From positions 1 to 64,000 of the forward strand of contig RDXN01000058.1 of the NCBI GenBank assembly GCA_004292855.1: DNA of 64,000 nucleotides, given 5' to 3'. The notes beneath the pieces are model-generated. The model was not told where the DNA came from. It searched no databases and worked only from the letters and a program-made list of their open reading frames with translations. Position 1 is the stretch's first letter, and the number at the start of each line of letters is the position of its first letter. This document shows positions 24,451 through 32,493 of this stretch, piece after piece. The position numbers were made by a program, and so were the translations under genes. This DNA is from Cytophagales bacterium (GTDB taxonomy: Bacteria; Bacteroidota; Bacteroidia; Cytophagales; Spirosomataceae).

Positions 24451-25860
24451 GTGCTGAGTTTTTTCCGAACCTACGCGCCCTATCAGTACGTCAGTTTGAT
24501 GGTCGTGTTGCTCATTATCCGGTTGCCATTTCTGGTGTCGCCCCTGCCGCTGCTCATCCCCGAACTGAACTGGATGCTCGTGGGCGAACAAATGAGTGGA
24601 GGCCATTTGCTTTACCGCGACATCTGGGACAGCGTCAGCCCCTTATCAGGACTGGTGTATTCATTTTTGCATACCGTGTTTGGTCGGTCGCAGGGGGCAC
24701 TGCACGCAGCAGCTACGGTCGTTTCGGTGTTTCAGATCGTGTATTTTAATTACGTTATGAATGAGCGTGAAGTATTCCCGGAGCGAAATTTCTGGCCGGG
24801 CCTGCTCTACGCCTTGTTTCTCCATCTCTCGTTCGACTGCCTCACGCTCTCGCCCGTGCTGATGTCGACCACGTTTTTGTTGCTGGCTTTCGGTACGCTC
24901 ATCAAGCAGCTAAACCGGCAGGGTGTTACCGACGAGGTGTTCGAGGCCGGTATCTATTTGGGCATTGCGGCCCTGTTTTACCTGCCCTCGGCGGTGTTCA
25001 TCGTGTGGGCGTCGGCCTCGTTGCTGCTCTTCACGGGGGCCACATTCCGGCAACACTCGCTCACCATGTTTGGTTTTGGGTTCCCCATTGCCGTGACAGT
25101 GTTGTATTTTTACCTCAACGACAGCCTCGACGATTTTAACCGTAACCTGCTCTCGTCGGTGTTTCGGGTTAAACAATACGCCCTGACCGACTATCGCGCC
25201 CTCATCGTGTCGTTGCTTGTGCCGATTGGGGTGGCTGTGCTGGGATTTTTTAGTTTGTTCAACACTACCAACCGCTACGTGAATTTTCAGCAGCGATGCC
25301 AGCAAATCATGCTGTTTTGGTCGGTGGCGGCCCTGCTTACGGTAATCCTGATGCCGTTTCTGGCCCCAATGGGTTTCCTTATTTTCGTGCCCCCAATGGC
25401 CTTTTTCGCCGTAATTTATTTTCAGAATACGCGCAAGCGGTGGCTGGCCGACCTTGGGTTTCTGGGCGTTTTAGCCCTAATGCTGGGCGTATTCTACCAG
25501 GGGGCATTGGGTCTGATTCCGGGTCTCGACCTGGGCCGACTGAGCCGGTTGCAGGTGCAACCCTCGCCCCTGCCGGCTAATATTCAGAACCAGAAGTTGC
25601 TTGTTATCGGGCAGGATTTGAGTGCCTACCGTAACAATCACCCCGCCACGCCCTACCTAAACTGGGATCTGGCTAAATACGACCTCCGCAACCTCGACAA
25701 CTACGAGGCCGTAGTGAACGTTTACGATCATTTCCGCAACGACCCACCCACCTACATCATCGACCGCGAAAATGTCGTTGAGAAATTGTTTCAACGCGCC
25801 CCCGCCCTGGCCGCCATGTATCGCCCCACCCAAACAGCAGGAGTGTATCAGCGGAAGTGA
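24451..25860 (+). CDS. Polytopic membrane protein, DUF6427-like (tentative)
   Basis: The 469-residue protein has about ten to twelve predicted membrane helices and starts at GTG. The first helix (SLMVVLLIIRLPFLVSPLPL) is followed by an extracellular loop with LNWMLVGEQMSGGHLLYRDI, placed like the catalytic loop of membrane glycosyltransferases. The sequence is consistent with the Bacteroidota DUF6427 group, which I name from memory only. A soluble C-terminal tail of about 100 residues ends in VEKLFQRAPALAAMYRPTQT. The function is unknown. The preceding gene on the other strand is rbfA. Confidence 0.75.
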   Translation: MLSFFRTYAPYQYVSLMVVLLIIRLPFLVSPLPLLIPELNWMLVGEQMSGGHLLYRDIWDSVSPLSGLVYSFLHTVFGRSQGALHAAATVVSVFQIVYFNYVMNEREVFPERNFWPGLLYALFLHLSFDCLTLSPVLMSTTFLLLAFGTLIKQLNRQGVTDEVFEAGIYLGIAALFYLPSAVFIVWASASLLLFTGATFRQHSLTMFGFGFPIAVTVLYFYLNDSLDDFNRNLLSSVFRVKQYALTDYRALIVSLLVPIGVAVLGFFSLFNTTNRYVNFQQRCQQIMLFWSVAALLTVILMPFLAPMGFLIFVPPMAFFAVIYFQNTRKRWLADLGFLGVLALMLGVFYQGALGLIPGLDLGRLSRLQVQPSPLPANIQNQKLLVIGQDLSAYRNNHPATPYLNWDLAKYDLRNLDNYEAVVNVYDHFRNDPPTYIIDRENVVEKLFQRAPALAAMYRPTQTAGVYQRK

Positions 25861-25864
25861 TTGC

Positions 25865-26257
25865 CTACTCAATGCCGATTTCCGAACGTAAGAAAGCTTC
25901 GGCTTGTAACAGAAAATTCGTTGCGTACTCAATGCTTTTAGCTGCATCCGACTCCGTCACATCATACTCAAAATCATAATCTCCCGACTGACGAAGTTCA
26001 AAGGACGCTTCTAACCAAAGATTAGCTTCATGTGGCATTTTGTCTGTACGAACGTACCGTTCATTGAACTGACTCTTTAAGCCTTTATGAGTTTTAGCAT
26101 ACGAGTCGTGAAGCCTCAGTAGGGCATTTACAGCATCGAAGATGGCGTAATAACTCCGGTTTGGTACGCTGTTGTAGCGGCCTGTTTCATAGATCAAACG
26201 AGCATCTGCCAGAGCATTATACGCACGAGCCATCAATCGTTGCACATCTTCTTTCAT
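25865..26257 (-). CDS. HEPN-domain protein, toxin half of a HEPN/MNT module
   Basis: The 130-residue all-helical protein carries the HEPN pattern MARAYNALADARLIYETGRY, SVPNRSYYAIFDAVNALLRL and KSIEYATNFLLQAEAFLRSE. HEPN proteins of this type are usually RNases inactivated by AMP transfer from a partner nucleotidyltransferase. The strict RX4-6H catalytic motif is not obvious; the equivalent region reads RSYYAIFDAV, so nuclease activity is uncertain. Its start overlaps the end of the nucleotidyltransferase gene by four bases, the classic arrangement of this toxin-antitoxin type. Confidence 0.85.
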   Translation of the reverse strand: MKEDVQRLMARAYNALADARLIYETGRYNSVPNRSYYAIFDAVNALLRLHDSYAKTHKGLKSQFNERYVRTDKMPHEANLWLEASFELRQSGDYDFEYDVTESDAAKSIEYATNFLLQAEAFLRSEIGIE

Positions 26258-26574
26258 ACAACAATACCTTCCCGTCGAATATTACTAACAAACAGATTTA
26301 CAGAGCTTTGAAGACGACTTTCAGCAATAATTGTAGGCGCGATTGACTGATTAAACTTTTCGGATAGCCGAGAGGTAACCGGATACATTCGCTCTATTTC
26401 GCGCCATCGCTCAGTCGGCTCCTCTCGAAGAATCACTGCAAAATCAACGTCAGAATTTACGTGATCGTCGCCCCTTGCGCAGGAGCCGTACAAGATCACC
26501 TGCGCCAGTTTATCTCCATATAAACTTTGCATAGCAGTCTTGAATTCTGTAGCTAACTGATCTATCGCGCTCAT
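26254..26574 (-). CDS. Minimal nucleotidyltransferase, antitoxin half of a HEPN/MNT module
   Basis: The 106-residue protein has the pol-beta nucleotidyltransferase core: GSCARG at residues 30-35 and SDVDFAV at 41-47 with Asp42 and Asp44 for metal binding. MNT antitoxins such as MntA transfer AMP to a tyrosine of the HEPN partner. The gene comes first in the pair and overlaps the HEPN gene by four bases. The neighbours rpiB and the membrane protein gene look unrelated, so this is probably an acquired module. Confidence 0.87.
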   Translation of the reverse strand: MSAIDQLATEFKTAMQSLYGDKLAQVILYGSCARGDDHVNSDVDFAVILREEPTERWREIERMYPVTSRLSEKFNQSIAPTIIAESRLQSSVNLFVSNIRREGIVV

Positions 26575-26610
26575 GCAACGAATGTAAGATTAATATTACA
26601 GATCTCATCG

Positions 26611-27048
26611 CTACGAACACGCCATTTTCTGCACGCGCCGTTCGTGACGCCCACCTTCGAATTCGGTGTTCAAAAACTGACGAACGCAGTCGAGGGCATC
26701 GGGCAAGGCCACAAACCGCTGGGGCAGGCAAAGCACATTGGCGTTGTTATGTTGGCGCGTCACGGTGGCAATGTCGGGTCGCCACACCAACGCGGCTCTG
26801 ACGCCCTGATGCTTGTTGGCTGTCATGGCCACCCCCTGACCACTCCCGCAAACCAGAATACCGAAGTCAGCACGACCCTCTTCGACGGCGGAGGCTACAG
26901 GGTGCGCAAAGTCGGCGTAATCGGCGGAGTCGGCAGAATAGGTGCCAAAATCCTCGACCGTATAGCCCTCATCGGTCAGGTGTTGGCGGATGGCTTCTTT
27001 ATAGTCAAAACCGGCATGGTCGGCCCCAATAGCAATGCGGGTGTTCAT
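26611..27048 (-). CDS. rpiB: Ribose-5-phosphate isomerase B
   Basis: The 145-residue protein matches RpiB: IAIGADHAGFDYKEAI with Asp10 and His11, active-site Cys67 in CGSGQG, RAALVWRPDIATVTRQHNNA with His100, and the closing FLNTEFEGGRHERRV. The enzyme interconverts ribose 5-phosphate and ribulose 5-phosphate in the pentose phosphate pathway. The usual CGSGIG motif reads CGSGQG here. The gene is divergent from the LOG-family gene. Confidence 0.93.
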   Translation of the reverse strand: MNTRIAIGADHAGFDYKEAIRQHLTDEGYTVEDFGTYSADSADYADFAHPVASAVEEGRADFGILVCGSGQGVAMTANKHQGVRAALVWRPDIATVTRQHNNANVLCLPQRFVALPDALDCVRQFLNTEFEGGRHERRVQKMACS

Positions 27049-27152
27049 ACAAAAACAGAATTAGATCGAGTTGAACAAAATCAGCACAAAAATACGTTAT
27101 TACGTTCCGGCTTTACCGGGGAAAACACAATACGACTAAACCAGTTAAACGT

Positions 27153-27998
27153 ATGGCGGACAAATGGCGTTCGCCCGCTACATCAACTACACGTATGATT
27201 ACAGACTCAAAGGAGACCATTCAACGCTCCGAAACGCAAAGTAAAACCCAGATAGAGAAAGACTTACCAAAACGTGATGAGCTTCTCCTAACCCCCGACG
27301 AGCAACGAATTAAAGAAGCGTTTTCGGACCGAAACTGGAACGAGGTAAAAACGGCTGACTCGTGGGTAATTTTCAAGGTGATGGCCGAGTTTGTCGAAGG
27401 TTTCGACAAACTGTCTAAGATTGGCCCCTGCGTGTCGATTTTTGGGTCGGCTCGTACTAAGCCCGACCATCCGTATTATAAAATGACCGAGGAAATTGCC
27501 GCCAAACTCGTTCGGCATGGTTATGGCGTCATCACGGGCGGTGGTCCGGGCATTATGGAGGCCGGTAACAAAGGCGCATTTGAGCAGGGCGGCAAGTCGG
27601 TCGGCCTGAACATCACGCTCCCGTTTGAACAGCACAGCAACATCTACATCGACCCCGACAAGAGCATCAACTTCGACTTTTTCTTTGTGCGCAAGGTGAT
27701 GTTTGTCAAATACGCACAGGGTTTCATCGTAATGCCCGGCGGCATGGGTACTCTCGACGAACTGTTTGAGGCTCTCACCTTGATTCAGACCAAGAAAATT
27801 GCCCGCTTCCCCATCGTGCTCGTGGGTCGCTCGTATTGGGAGGGCCTGATCGAGTGGATCGAGAACGTGATGCTGGGCCAGGAAAACAACATCAACCCCG
27901 AAGACATGAAGCTCATCAAGGTGGTCGATACGCCTACAGAGGCCGTCGCGGTGATTGATGAGTTCTATTCGAAGTACTTGTTGAAGCCAAACTTCTGA
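27153..27998 (+). CDS. LOG-family protein (TIGR00730 Rossmann fold)
   Basis: The protein is up to 281 residues with the lysine decarboxylase-like LOG fold: VSIFGSARTKPDHPYY, GYGVITGGGPGIMEAGNKGA, KSVGLNITLPFEQHSN and the hallmark PGGMGTLDELFEAL. Characterised members are cytokinin-type nucleoside 5'-monophosphate phosphoribohydrolases or nucleotide hydrolases. The long charged N-terminus (EKDLPKRDELLLTPDEQR) is typical of the larger subgroup. An alternative start at ATG 27195 (MITDSKETIQ) is quite possible, since residues 1-14 have no family resemblance. A large hairpin follows the stop. Confidence 0.9.
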   Translation: MADKWRSPATSTTRMITDSKETIQRSETQSKTQIEKDLPKRDELLLTPDEQRIKEAFSDRNWNEVKTADSWVIFKVMAEFVEGFDKLSKIGPCVSIFGSARTKPDHPYYKMTEEIAAKLVRHGYGVITGGGPGIMEAGNKGAFEQGGKSVGLNITLPFEQHSNIYIDPDKSINFDFFFVRKVMFVKYAQGFIVMPGGMGTLDELFEALTLIQTKKIARFPIVLVGRSYWEGLIEWIENVMLGQENNINPEDMKLIKVVDTPTEAVAVIDEFYSKYLLKPNF

Positions 27999-28003
27999 GA
28001 GGT

Positions 28004-28132
28004 TTTTTTGACACAGAGGACCACAGTGATGCACGGAGTTACACGGAGAAAAAAATAAAAGAAAACAAACTGTTTTTCTTGAAAAATCTCCGTGCAACTC
28101 CGTGCATCACTGTGGTCCTCTGTGTCAAAAAA
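28004..28132. terminator. 46-bp inverted repeat, likely two-way terminator
   Basis: Arms 28004-28049 and 28087-28132 pair over 46 bases with one mismatch. They contain GACACAGAGGACCACAGTG and TGCACGGAGTTACACGGAGA, related to the CACAGAGTACACGGAG family. The left end has a T-run and the right end an A-run, so transcripts from either side end in a stable hairpin followed by U residues. It separates the convergent LOG and helix-hairpin-helix genes. Confidence 0.88.
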
Positions 28133-28133
28133 T

Positions 28134-29147
28134 TTAAAACTCCAAATACGGCTCCAGTTTCTCGATCAACTTAGCATCCAAAATTCGGATCGGCCGTAAT
28201 GATTCAATCGACGCAAACGCTCCGTGTTGTTGCCGATAGGCGATGATAATTTCGGCTTGTCGGCGCGAAAGGTAGGGCGAGCGGTCGAGTTCTTCGGGGG
28301 TAACGGTGTTGATTTTGATCCGCCGAACCGCCGTGTTGATCCGGGCGTATCGACCTAACTCACTCAGGGACAGCGAGTCGATATTGAAAATCTCCGCAAA
28401 CTGAGCGGGCGATACAAACCCGCCAAGTGCGTTCCGGTAGTTGACAATTTGCCGCGCCCGCCCGGAGCCAATTCCTTTCAGTTTTTTCAGGTCGCTTGTA
28501 TCAGCGGTGTTAATGTCGAACGGTTGAGGCACAACGGGTGTGGGCCGCTCGTAGCGCGGGCGTTCGGGTTCGCCGGGTGTTGAAGCAGGGCTGCCTCCGG
28601 GTTCTGTTGAGCCGGGTTTATTACCTGAAAACGTAGGTCCGGAGCGGTCGGGCAGTTGGATGTATGGTTCGAGTTGATCGTAGAGGTCAGGCGGGAAATC
28701 GTAAATGCGGAGGAGGTCTTCCTTCCGGCGAAACTGCCCACCCTTGCCCCGGTATTTGTCGATGCGCTCGGCCATGAACTTAGGCAATCCCAATTGCTGC
28801 CAACCCGCCACGCTCACCGTGTTGGGGTCGAAGTTGAACAGTTTTGGCTCGTGAAATCGCTCGGCGGTGCGTTTTTCGTCGCGGTTGTCCTTGTATTTAT
28901 TCCCGTACTGCGACCGCCACTTTTCATTTTCTCTTACTTCCTCGGTGTGCATAATTGCCACCAAACTGTCGAGCGTTTTCGTATCAGCCGCCGACGTATC
29001 GAGGTGCCGTTCGGGGACAAACCATCGGTACAGAAAGGGAATCAGCAGGGCCATAAGGCCAATGAACAACACGACGGTGAAACCACGCGCTTGTCGGTGC
29101 GAAAAGCCAAAATGGTCGCGAATGGACGCGATAATGCGAGAGAACAT
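28134..29147 (-). CDS. Membrane-anchored helix-hairpin-helix protein, ComEA-like
   Basis: About 337 residues from ATG 29147 (MFSRIIASIRDHFGF). An N-terminal membrane helix (GFTVVLFIGLMALLIPFLYR) is followed by a charged region, a first HhH pair (LNFDPNTVSVAGWQQLGLPK-type), a Pro-rich linker, and further HhH repeats: INTADTSDLKKLKGIGSGRA, YRNALGGFVSPAQFAEIFN, INTVTPEELDRSPYLSRRQA. The INxAxxxxLxxLxGIG motif is that of ComEA DNA receptors, but here several HhH units follow one another. In Bacteroidota such proteins are common and mostly uncharacterised; DNA binding at the cell envelope is plausible. Confidence 0.88.
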   Translation of the reverse strand: MFSRIIASIRDHFGFSHRQARGFTVVLFIGLMALLIPFLYRWFVPERHLDTSAADTKTLDSLVAIMHTEEVRENEKWRSQYGNKYKDNRDEKRTAERFHEPKLFNFDPNTVSVAGWQQLGLPKFMAERIDKYRGKGGQFRRKEDLLRIYDFPPDLYDQLEPYIQLPDRSGPTFSGNKPGSTEPGGSPASTPGEPERPRYERPTPVVPQPFDINTADTSDLKKLKGIGSGRARQIVNYRNALGGFVSPAQFAEIFNIDSLSLSELGRYARINTAVRRIKINTVTPEELDRSPYLSRRQAEIIIAYRQQHGAFASIESLRPIRILDAKLIEKLEPYLEF

Positions 29148-29211
29148 GTTACGGGCGGGTATGTTAACGTTGCAAAGTGCAGAAGAATTGAAACTTCTGC
29201 AAATCAACCCG

Positions 29212-30354
29212 TTACACCCCTCCCAAATCGAACTCAGCAGAGTCGATAAAGTCGACCCAACGTTTCATTTTTTTCTGGATCACTCGAAAATGATGCTCCT
29301 CGTCGGGGGTGATAAGCGAGATCGCCGTACCGACAGCCTCCGCCCGACCCGTGCGGCCAATCCGGTGTACGTAATCGGTGGGGGACCGGGGCAGTTCAAA
29401 GTTTACTACATGGGGCAACCGCTCAATGTCGATGCCGCGAGAGAGCAGGTCCGTAGCCACCAGCACCCGCAACGTGCCCCCCTTAAACTGCGCCAACGCA
29501 TCGGTGCGACCACCCTGACTTTTCTGGCTGTGCATGGCTGCCGCCCGAATGCCGTTCTTGTTCAGTTTGATTACCAGATTGTCCGCCGTTCGCACCGACG
29601 ACACAAACACCAGCACTTGTTGCCAGTCGTTTTTCTGGATCAAATAGCGTAGAAGTGGCCCCTTGCGTTCGGGGCTGACGCGGTAGGCGACCTGCTCAAT
29701 TTGGCTCAAATCGCGGGGTTGCTCATCAATCTGAACGCGGTAGGGGTCCTTGAGCATTTTATCGCGGATATGTTGCACGCCCTCGCCCAAGGTAGCCGAG
29801 AACAATAGAGTTTGCCGCCGATTGTAGAGCTTATCGAAGAGTTGGTTCATCTCATCGGCAAAACCCAGGTCAAGCATCTTGTCGGCTTCGTCGAGCACCA
29901 GCGTCGACACCGCCGACAGGCTCAGGGCATTGTTGGCAAGCAAATCGAGCAGGCGTCCGGGCGTGGCCACGACCACATCGGTGCCAACCAGCGCAATCAT
30001 CTGCGGGTTGATCGACACGCCCCCGTAAACCGCCACCGTTTTCACACGCCGGGGCACGTCGCGCCCAAACGTCTGGAACACCTCGGCCACCTGCATGGCG
30101 AGTTCGCGAGTGGGAACCAGCACGAGCGTGTTGATGTAGCGACCCTGCGCCGGGCGTTCGCTCTGCAACCGCTGCACGATGGGCAACACAAAACTGGCCG
30201 TTTTTCCCGACCCCGTTTTGGCGATACCTAACAAATCGCGCCCGCTTAAAATGGCCGGAATAGCCTGTTCCTGAACTGGATACGGCTTATCATACTGCTC
30301 CTCGGCCAGGCGGTCGAGCAGGTGTTTGGAGAGTCCTAATTCGGCGAATGTCAT
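29212..30354 (-). CDS. DEAD-box RNA helicase
   Basis: The 380-residue helicase has the full motif set: Q-motif region YDKPYPVQEQAIPAILSG, motif I AKTGSGKT, Ia PTRELAMQ, TPGR, motif II DEAD in TLVLDEADKMLDLGF, motif III SAT, and HRIGRTGR near the C-terminus. It consists of just the RecA-like core with a short tail, which suggests RhlE-like RNA remodelling. It overlaps the helicase gene upstream by four bases, so the two are co-translated. The partner has a changed motif II, while this one keeps the canonical DEAD. Confidence 0.95.
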   Translation of the reverse strand: MTFAELGLSKHLLDRLAEEQYDKPYPVQEQAIPAILSGRDLLGIAKTGSGKTASFVLPIVQRLQSERPAQGRYINTLVLVPTRELAMQVAEVFQTFGRDVPRRVKTVAVYGGVSINPQMIALVGTDVVVATPGRLLDLLANNALSLSAVSTLVLDEADKMLDLGFADEMNQLFDKLYNRRQTLLFSATLGEGVQHIRDKMLKDPYRVQIDEQPRDLSQIEQVAYRVSPERKGPLLRYLIQKNDWQQVLVFVSSVRTADNLVIKLNKNGIRAAAMHSQKSQGGRTDALAQFKGGTLRVLVATDLLSRGIDIERLPHVVNFELPRSPTDYVHRIGRTGRAEAVGTAISLITPDEEHHFRVIQKKMKRWVDFIDSAEFDLGGV

Positions 30355-31679
30355 CTTTTTCCGCTGCGCTTGATGGGTCGTCCGTACTTAGCCCACTTCT
30401 CGGCGGCAATGTCACGACGGACGTTTACTTTTTTGTTTTTCTCGATTTTCTCCTGAAACGCCGACTGCGCCTGATCGACGCGGGCGAGTTTGGGTTCGAG
30501 CGTTTTCATACGAATCTGCGGCTGCTCGGCATCGGTCAGTTGATCCACGATCACCAGGGTTTCGGGCAGGGGCAGCATCGGAATGGGTTGGCTCATGAAC
30601 GCTTCGATGGCGGCTTGCTGCTCGGCATCGGCGGGGCGCACAAACGAGATCGCCACGCCGGTTTGCTCAGCCCGACCCGTGCGGCCAATCCGGTGAATGT
30701 AGCTCTCAACCTCTTCCGGCAAATCGAAATTAACCACGTGCGAAACCCCGGCCACGTCGATGCCCCGCGCCACAATATCGGTGGCAATCAACAATCTGAA
30801 TCGTCCATCTTTGAACCGCTCTACAGCCTCAAAACGGGCGTTTTGAGCTTTGTTGCCGTGAATAAGCCCTACCTGATCGGGGAAAGCCGGGTCGAGTTCG
30901 TCAAAGAGTTGGTCTGCCAGTTCTTTGGTCGACACAAACACGAGCACCTTGTTCATGTCGGCATGGCTCCGCATCAGCAAACCCAGCAGATTAACCTTCG
31001 TGTAGAAGTTGGGTACTGCGTAGGCACCCTGTTCAATGCTTTCCAGCGGCATGCCCATCGGGGCTGCTTCGACCCGCACAGGGTCGTTGAAAAACAAATC
31101 CATCAACGCTTCGACGTCGGGCGTGAGGGTGGCCGAAAACAGGAGGTTTTGCCGCTTTTTGGGTAACAGGTCCAGAATGGCGGTGAGTTGCGCCCGGAAA
31201 CCGAGGTTCAGCATCTCGTCGAACTCGTCAATAATAAACCGCCTGAGGTTCTTGGTTTTGAGCACCCCACTTGCCAGCAAATCGACCAGCCGACCGGGTG
31301 TTGCCACCAACACGTCGGCCCCAGCCTGCACCTCGGCGGCCTGTGGTTTGAGGTTCACGCCCCCATACACGCCTACCGTCAGCACGCTCATATACGTAGT
31401 GAGCGACCGCACCGTTTCGACCACCTGCACAACCAACTCACGGGTGGGGACAAGGATAATTATCTGGGGTGTTTTAGCGGGCAAAAACTGGTACTGACGC
31501 AGGCAGGGCAGCAAATAAGCAATGGTTTTGCCCGTGCCAGTCTGCGCGATCCCGCACACGTCGCGCCCGGACATAGCCACCGGCAGCACCTTCTCCTGGA
31601 TGGTGGTCGGGGCGGTATAACCCAGATCGGCCAGTGCATTGAGCAGGGGCTTGCTCAAGTTTAGTTCGTTGAATGTCAT
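30351..31679 (-). CDS. DEAD-box-type RNA helicase with DEFD motif II
   Basis: The 442-residue protein is paralogous to the gene just downstream. It has motif I AQTGTGKT, Ia PTRELVVQ, TPGR, motif III SAT and HRIGRTGR. Motif II reads DEFD (FIIDEFDEMLNLGF) in place of DEAD; the Asp-Glu pair needed for Mg-ATP remains, so it should be active. The last 60 residues form a basic tail (QEKIEKNKKVNVRRDIAAEK, GRPIKRSGKR) that probably binds RNA. Gene overlap points to an operon of two helicases with complementary roles. Confidence 0.95.
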   Translation of the reverse strand: MTFNELNLSKPLLNALADLGYTAPTTIQEKVLPVAMSGRDVCGIAQTGTGKTIAYLLPCLRQYQFLPAKTPQIIILVPTRELVVQVVETVRSLTTYMSVLTVGVYGGVNLKPQAAEVQAGADVLVATPGRLVDLLASGVLKTKNLRRFIIDEFDEMLNLGFRAQLTAILDLLPKKRQNLLFSATLTPDVEALMDLFFNDPVRVEAAPMGMPLESIEQGAYAVPNFYTKVNLLGLLMRSHADMNKVLVFVSTKELADQLFDELDPAFPDQVGLIHGNKAQNARFEAVERFKDGRFRLLIATDIVARGIDVAGVSHVVNFDLPEEVESYIHRIGRTGRAEQTGVAISFVRPADAEQQAAIEAFMSQPIPMLPLPETLVIVDQLTDAEQPQIRMKTLEPKLARVDQAQSAFQEKIEKNKKVNVRRDIAAEKWAKYGRPIKRSGKR

Positions 31680-31690
31680 GAAAGAGATGG

Positions 31691-31754
31691 CAACACGGAT
31701 TTAACGGGTGCAACTGATTTACACTGATTTTCTATAATCCGTTCAAATCCGTTG
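31691..31754. repeat. ACGGATTTAACGG inverted repeat overlapping the 3' end of the HNH gene
   Basis: CAACACGGATTTAACGG at 31691-31707 is complementary to CCGTTCAAATCCGTTG at 31739-31754 with minor mismatches; the loop contains GATTTACACTGATTTT. The right arm supplies the last codons of the HNH nuclease gene (residues NPTDLNGL and the stop). It is related to the ACGGATGTACACGGATT modules near 9100 and 10740. Confidence 0.7.
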
Positions 31755-32487
31755 GGTTGCGCGAAACAGGCGCGTACCCGTTAGCAGCATCAAAACAGGA
31801 ATGTTCGGTGTTGGGGAAAGCCGCAATGAGAGCTTGGAGGACTTGGGGGACATCGTGGAAAGCGTCGTACCAGATGGAGAAAAAGCCTTTAGCCTTCGCA
31901 ACGGTGTTCAGTAAAGGAATGAACTGAGAAGCAACTTTATAACCAAAATTATCCCACCCTTGCCGCCACTCCAAAGCAATCAAAAAAGTTTCATGTCTGT
32001 ATTTCCATCGCAGGTCGGTAGCCCTTTTGTTGACCAGAATAGTATCCAGTTTGCATAGGTCAATCGTGTTTTGAGCTTTGATCTGTTGTGATGCCGTAAG
32101 CCCTTGACGGGTTTTCATAAGACACGCCATCACGCCCGGACGATTAGTGTTATCAACTACATGCTCAAAAGCCATGAGCGTGTTATGAGTGTCGGGCAAA
32201 AAATGGGTTGTTGCTGGGCAGGGGTTATTGTCTTTGGCACGGTTGCAAGGCCCGCAAGCCAGTAGCATATTGTCCCAGTCGAGCAGGCTACCGGCAGGTT
32301 GCCCTGGCTGCGGGTTCTTTGGGGTTACGTGTTCAACCTGCGGACTGTCGTTCAGAACCATGTTGCAGTAGCTGCAATAATTGCCAATTCTATCGATCAG
32401 GTCGGCTCGCCAGTCTTTATAATCAGTTACGGTTTTGGGGTTCCCGGCAGCGTCGGTAGGCACGGGGCCTCTGAAAATTGGCCTCAT
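31732..32487 (-). CDS. HNH nuclease, PtuB-like (Septu-type defence)
   Basis: The 251-residue protein carries an HNH domain of the TIGR02646 type: GNYCSYC (Cys38, Cys41), the catalytic region QVEHVTPKN with His53, LLDWDNMLLACGPCNRAKDN with Asn73 and the second zinc pair Cys78 and Cys81. The rest is a helical domain of unknown function. Its gene lies 6 bases after an ATPase gene of COG3950/PtuA type, which together makes the Septu (PtuAB) anti-phage arrangement. PtuB cuts DNA when released or activated by PtuA. The last residues come from a repeat element, so the native C-terminus may have been replaced. Confidence 0.85.
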   Translation of the reverse strand: MRPIFRGPVPTDAAGNPKTVTDYKDWRADLIDRIGNYCSYCNMVLNDSPQVEHVTPKNPQPGQPAGSLLDWDNMLLACGPCNRAKDNNPCPATTHFLPDTHNTLMAFEHVVDNTNRPGVMACLMKTRQGLTASQQIKAQNTIDLCKLDTILVNKRATDLRWKYRHETFLIALEWRQGWDNFGYKVASQFIPLLNTVAKAKGFFSIWYDAFHDVPQVLQALIAAFPNTEHSCFDAANGYAPVSRNPTDLNGL

Positions 32488-32493
32488 GCGGGG

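Noticed and set aside
26575-26611. A small gene or RNA between the MNT gene and rpiB
   Set aside because: Only 36 bases, AT-rich, with no structure; it is likely the promoter of the toxin-antitoxin pair.
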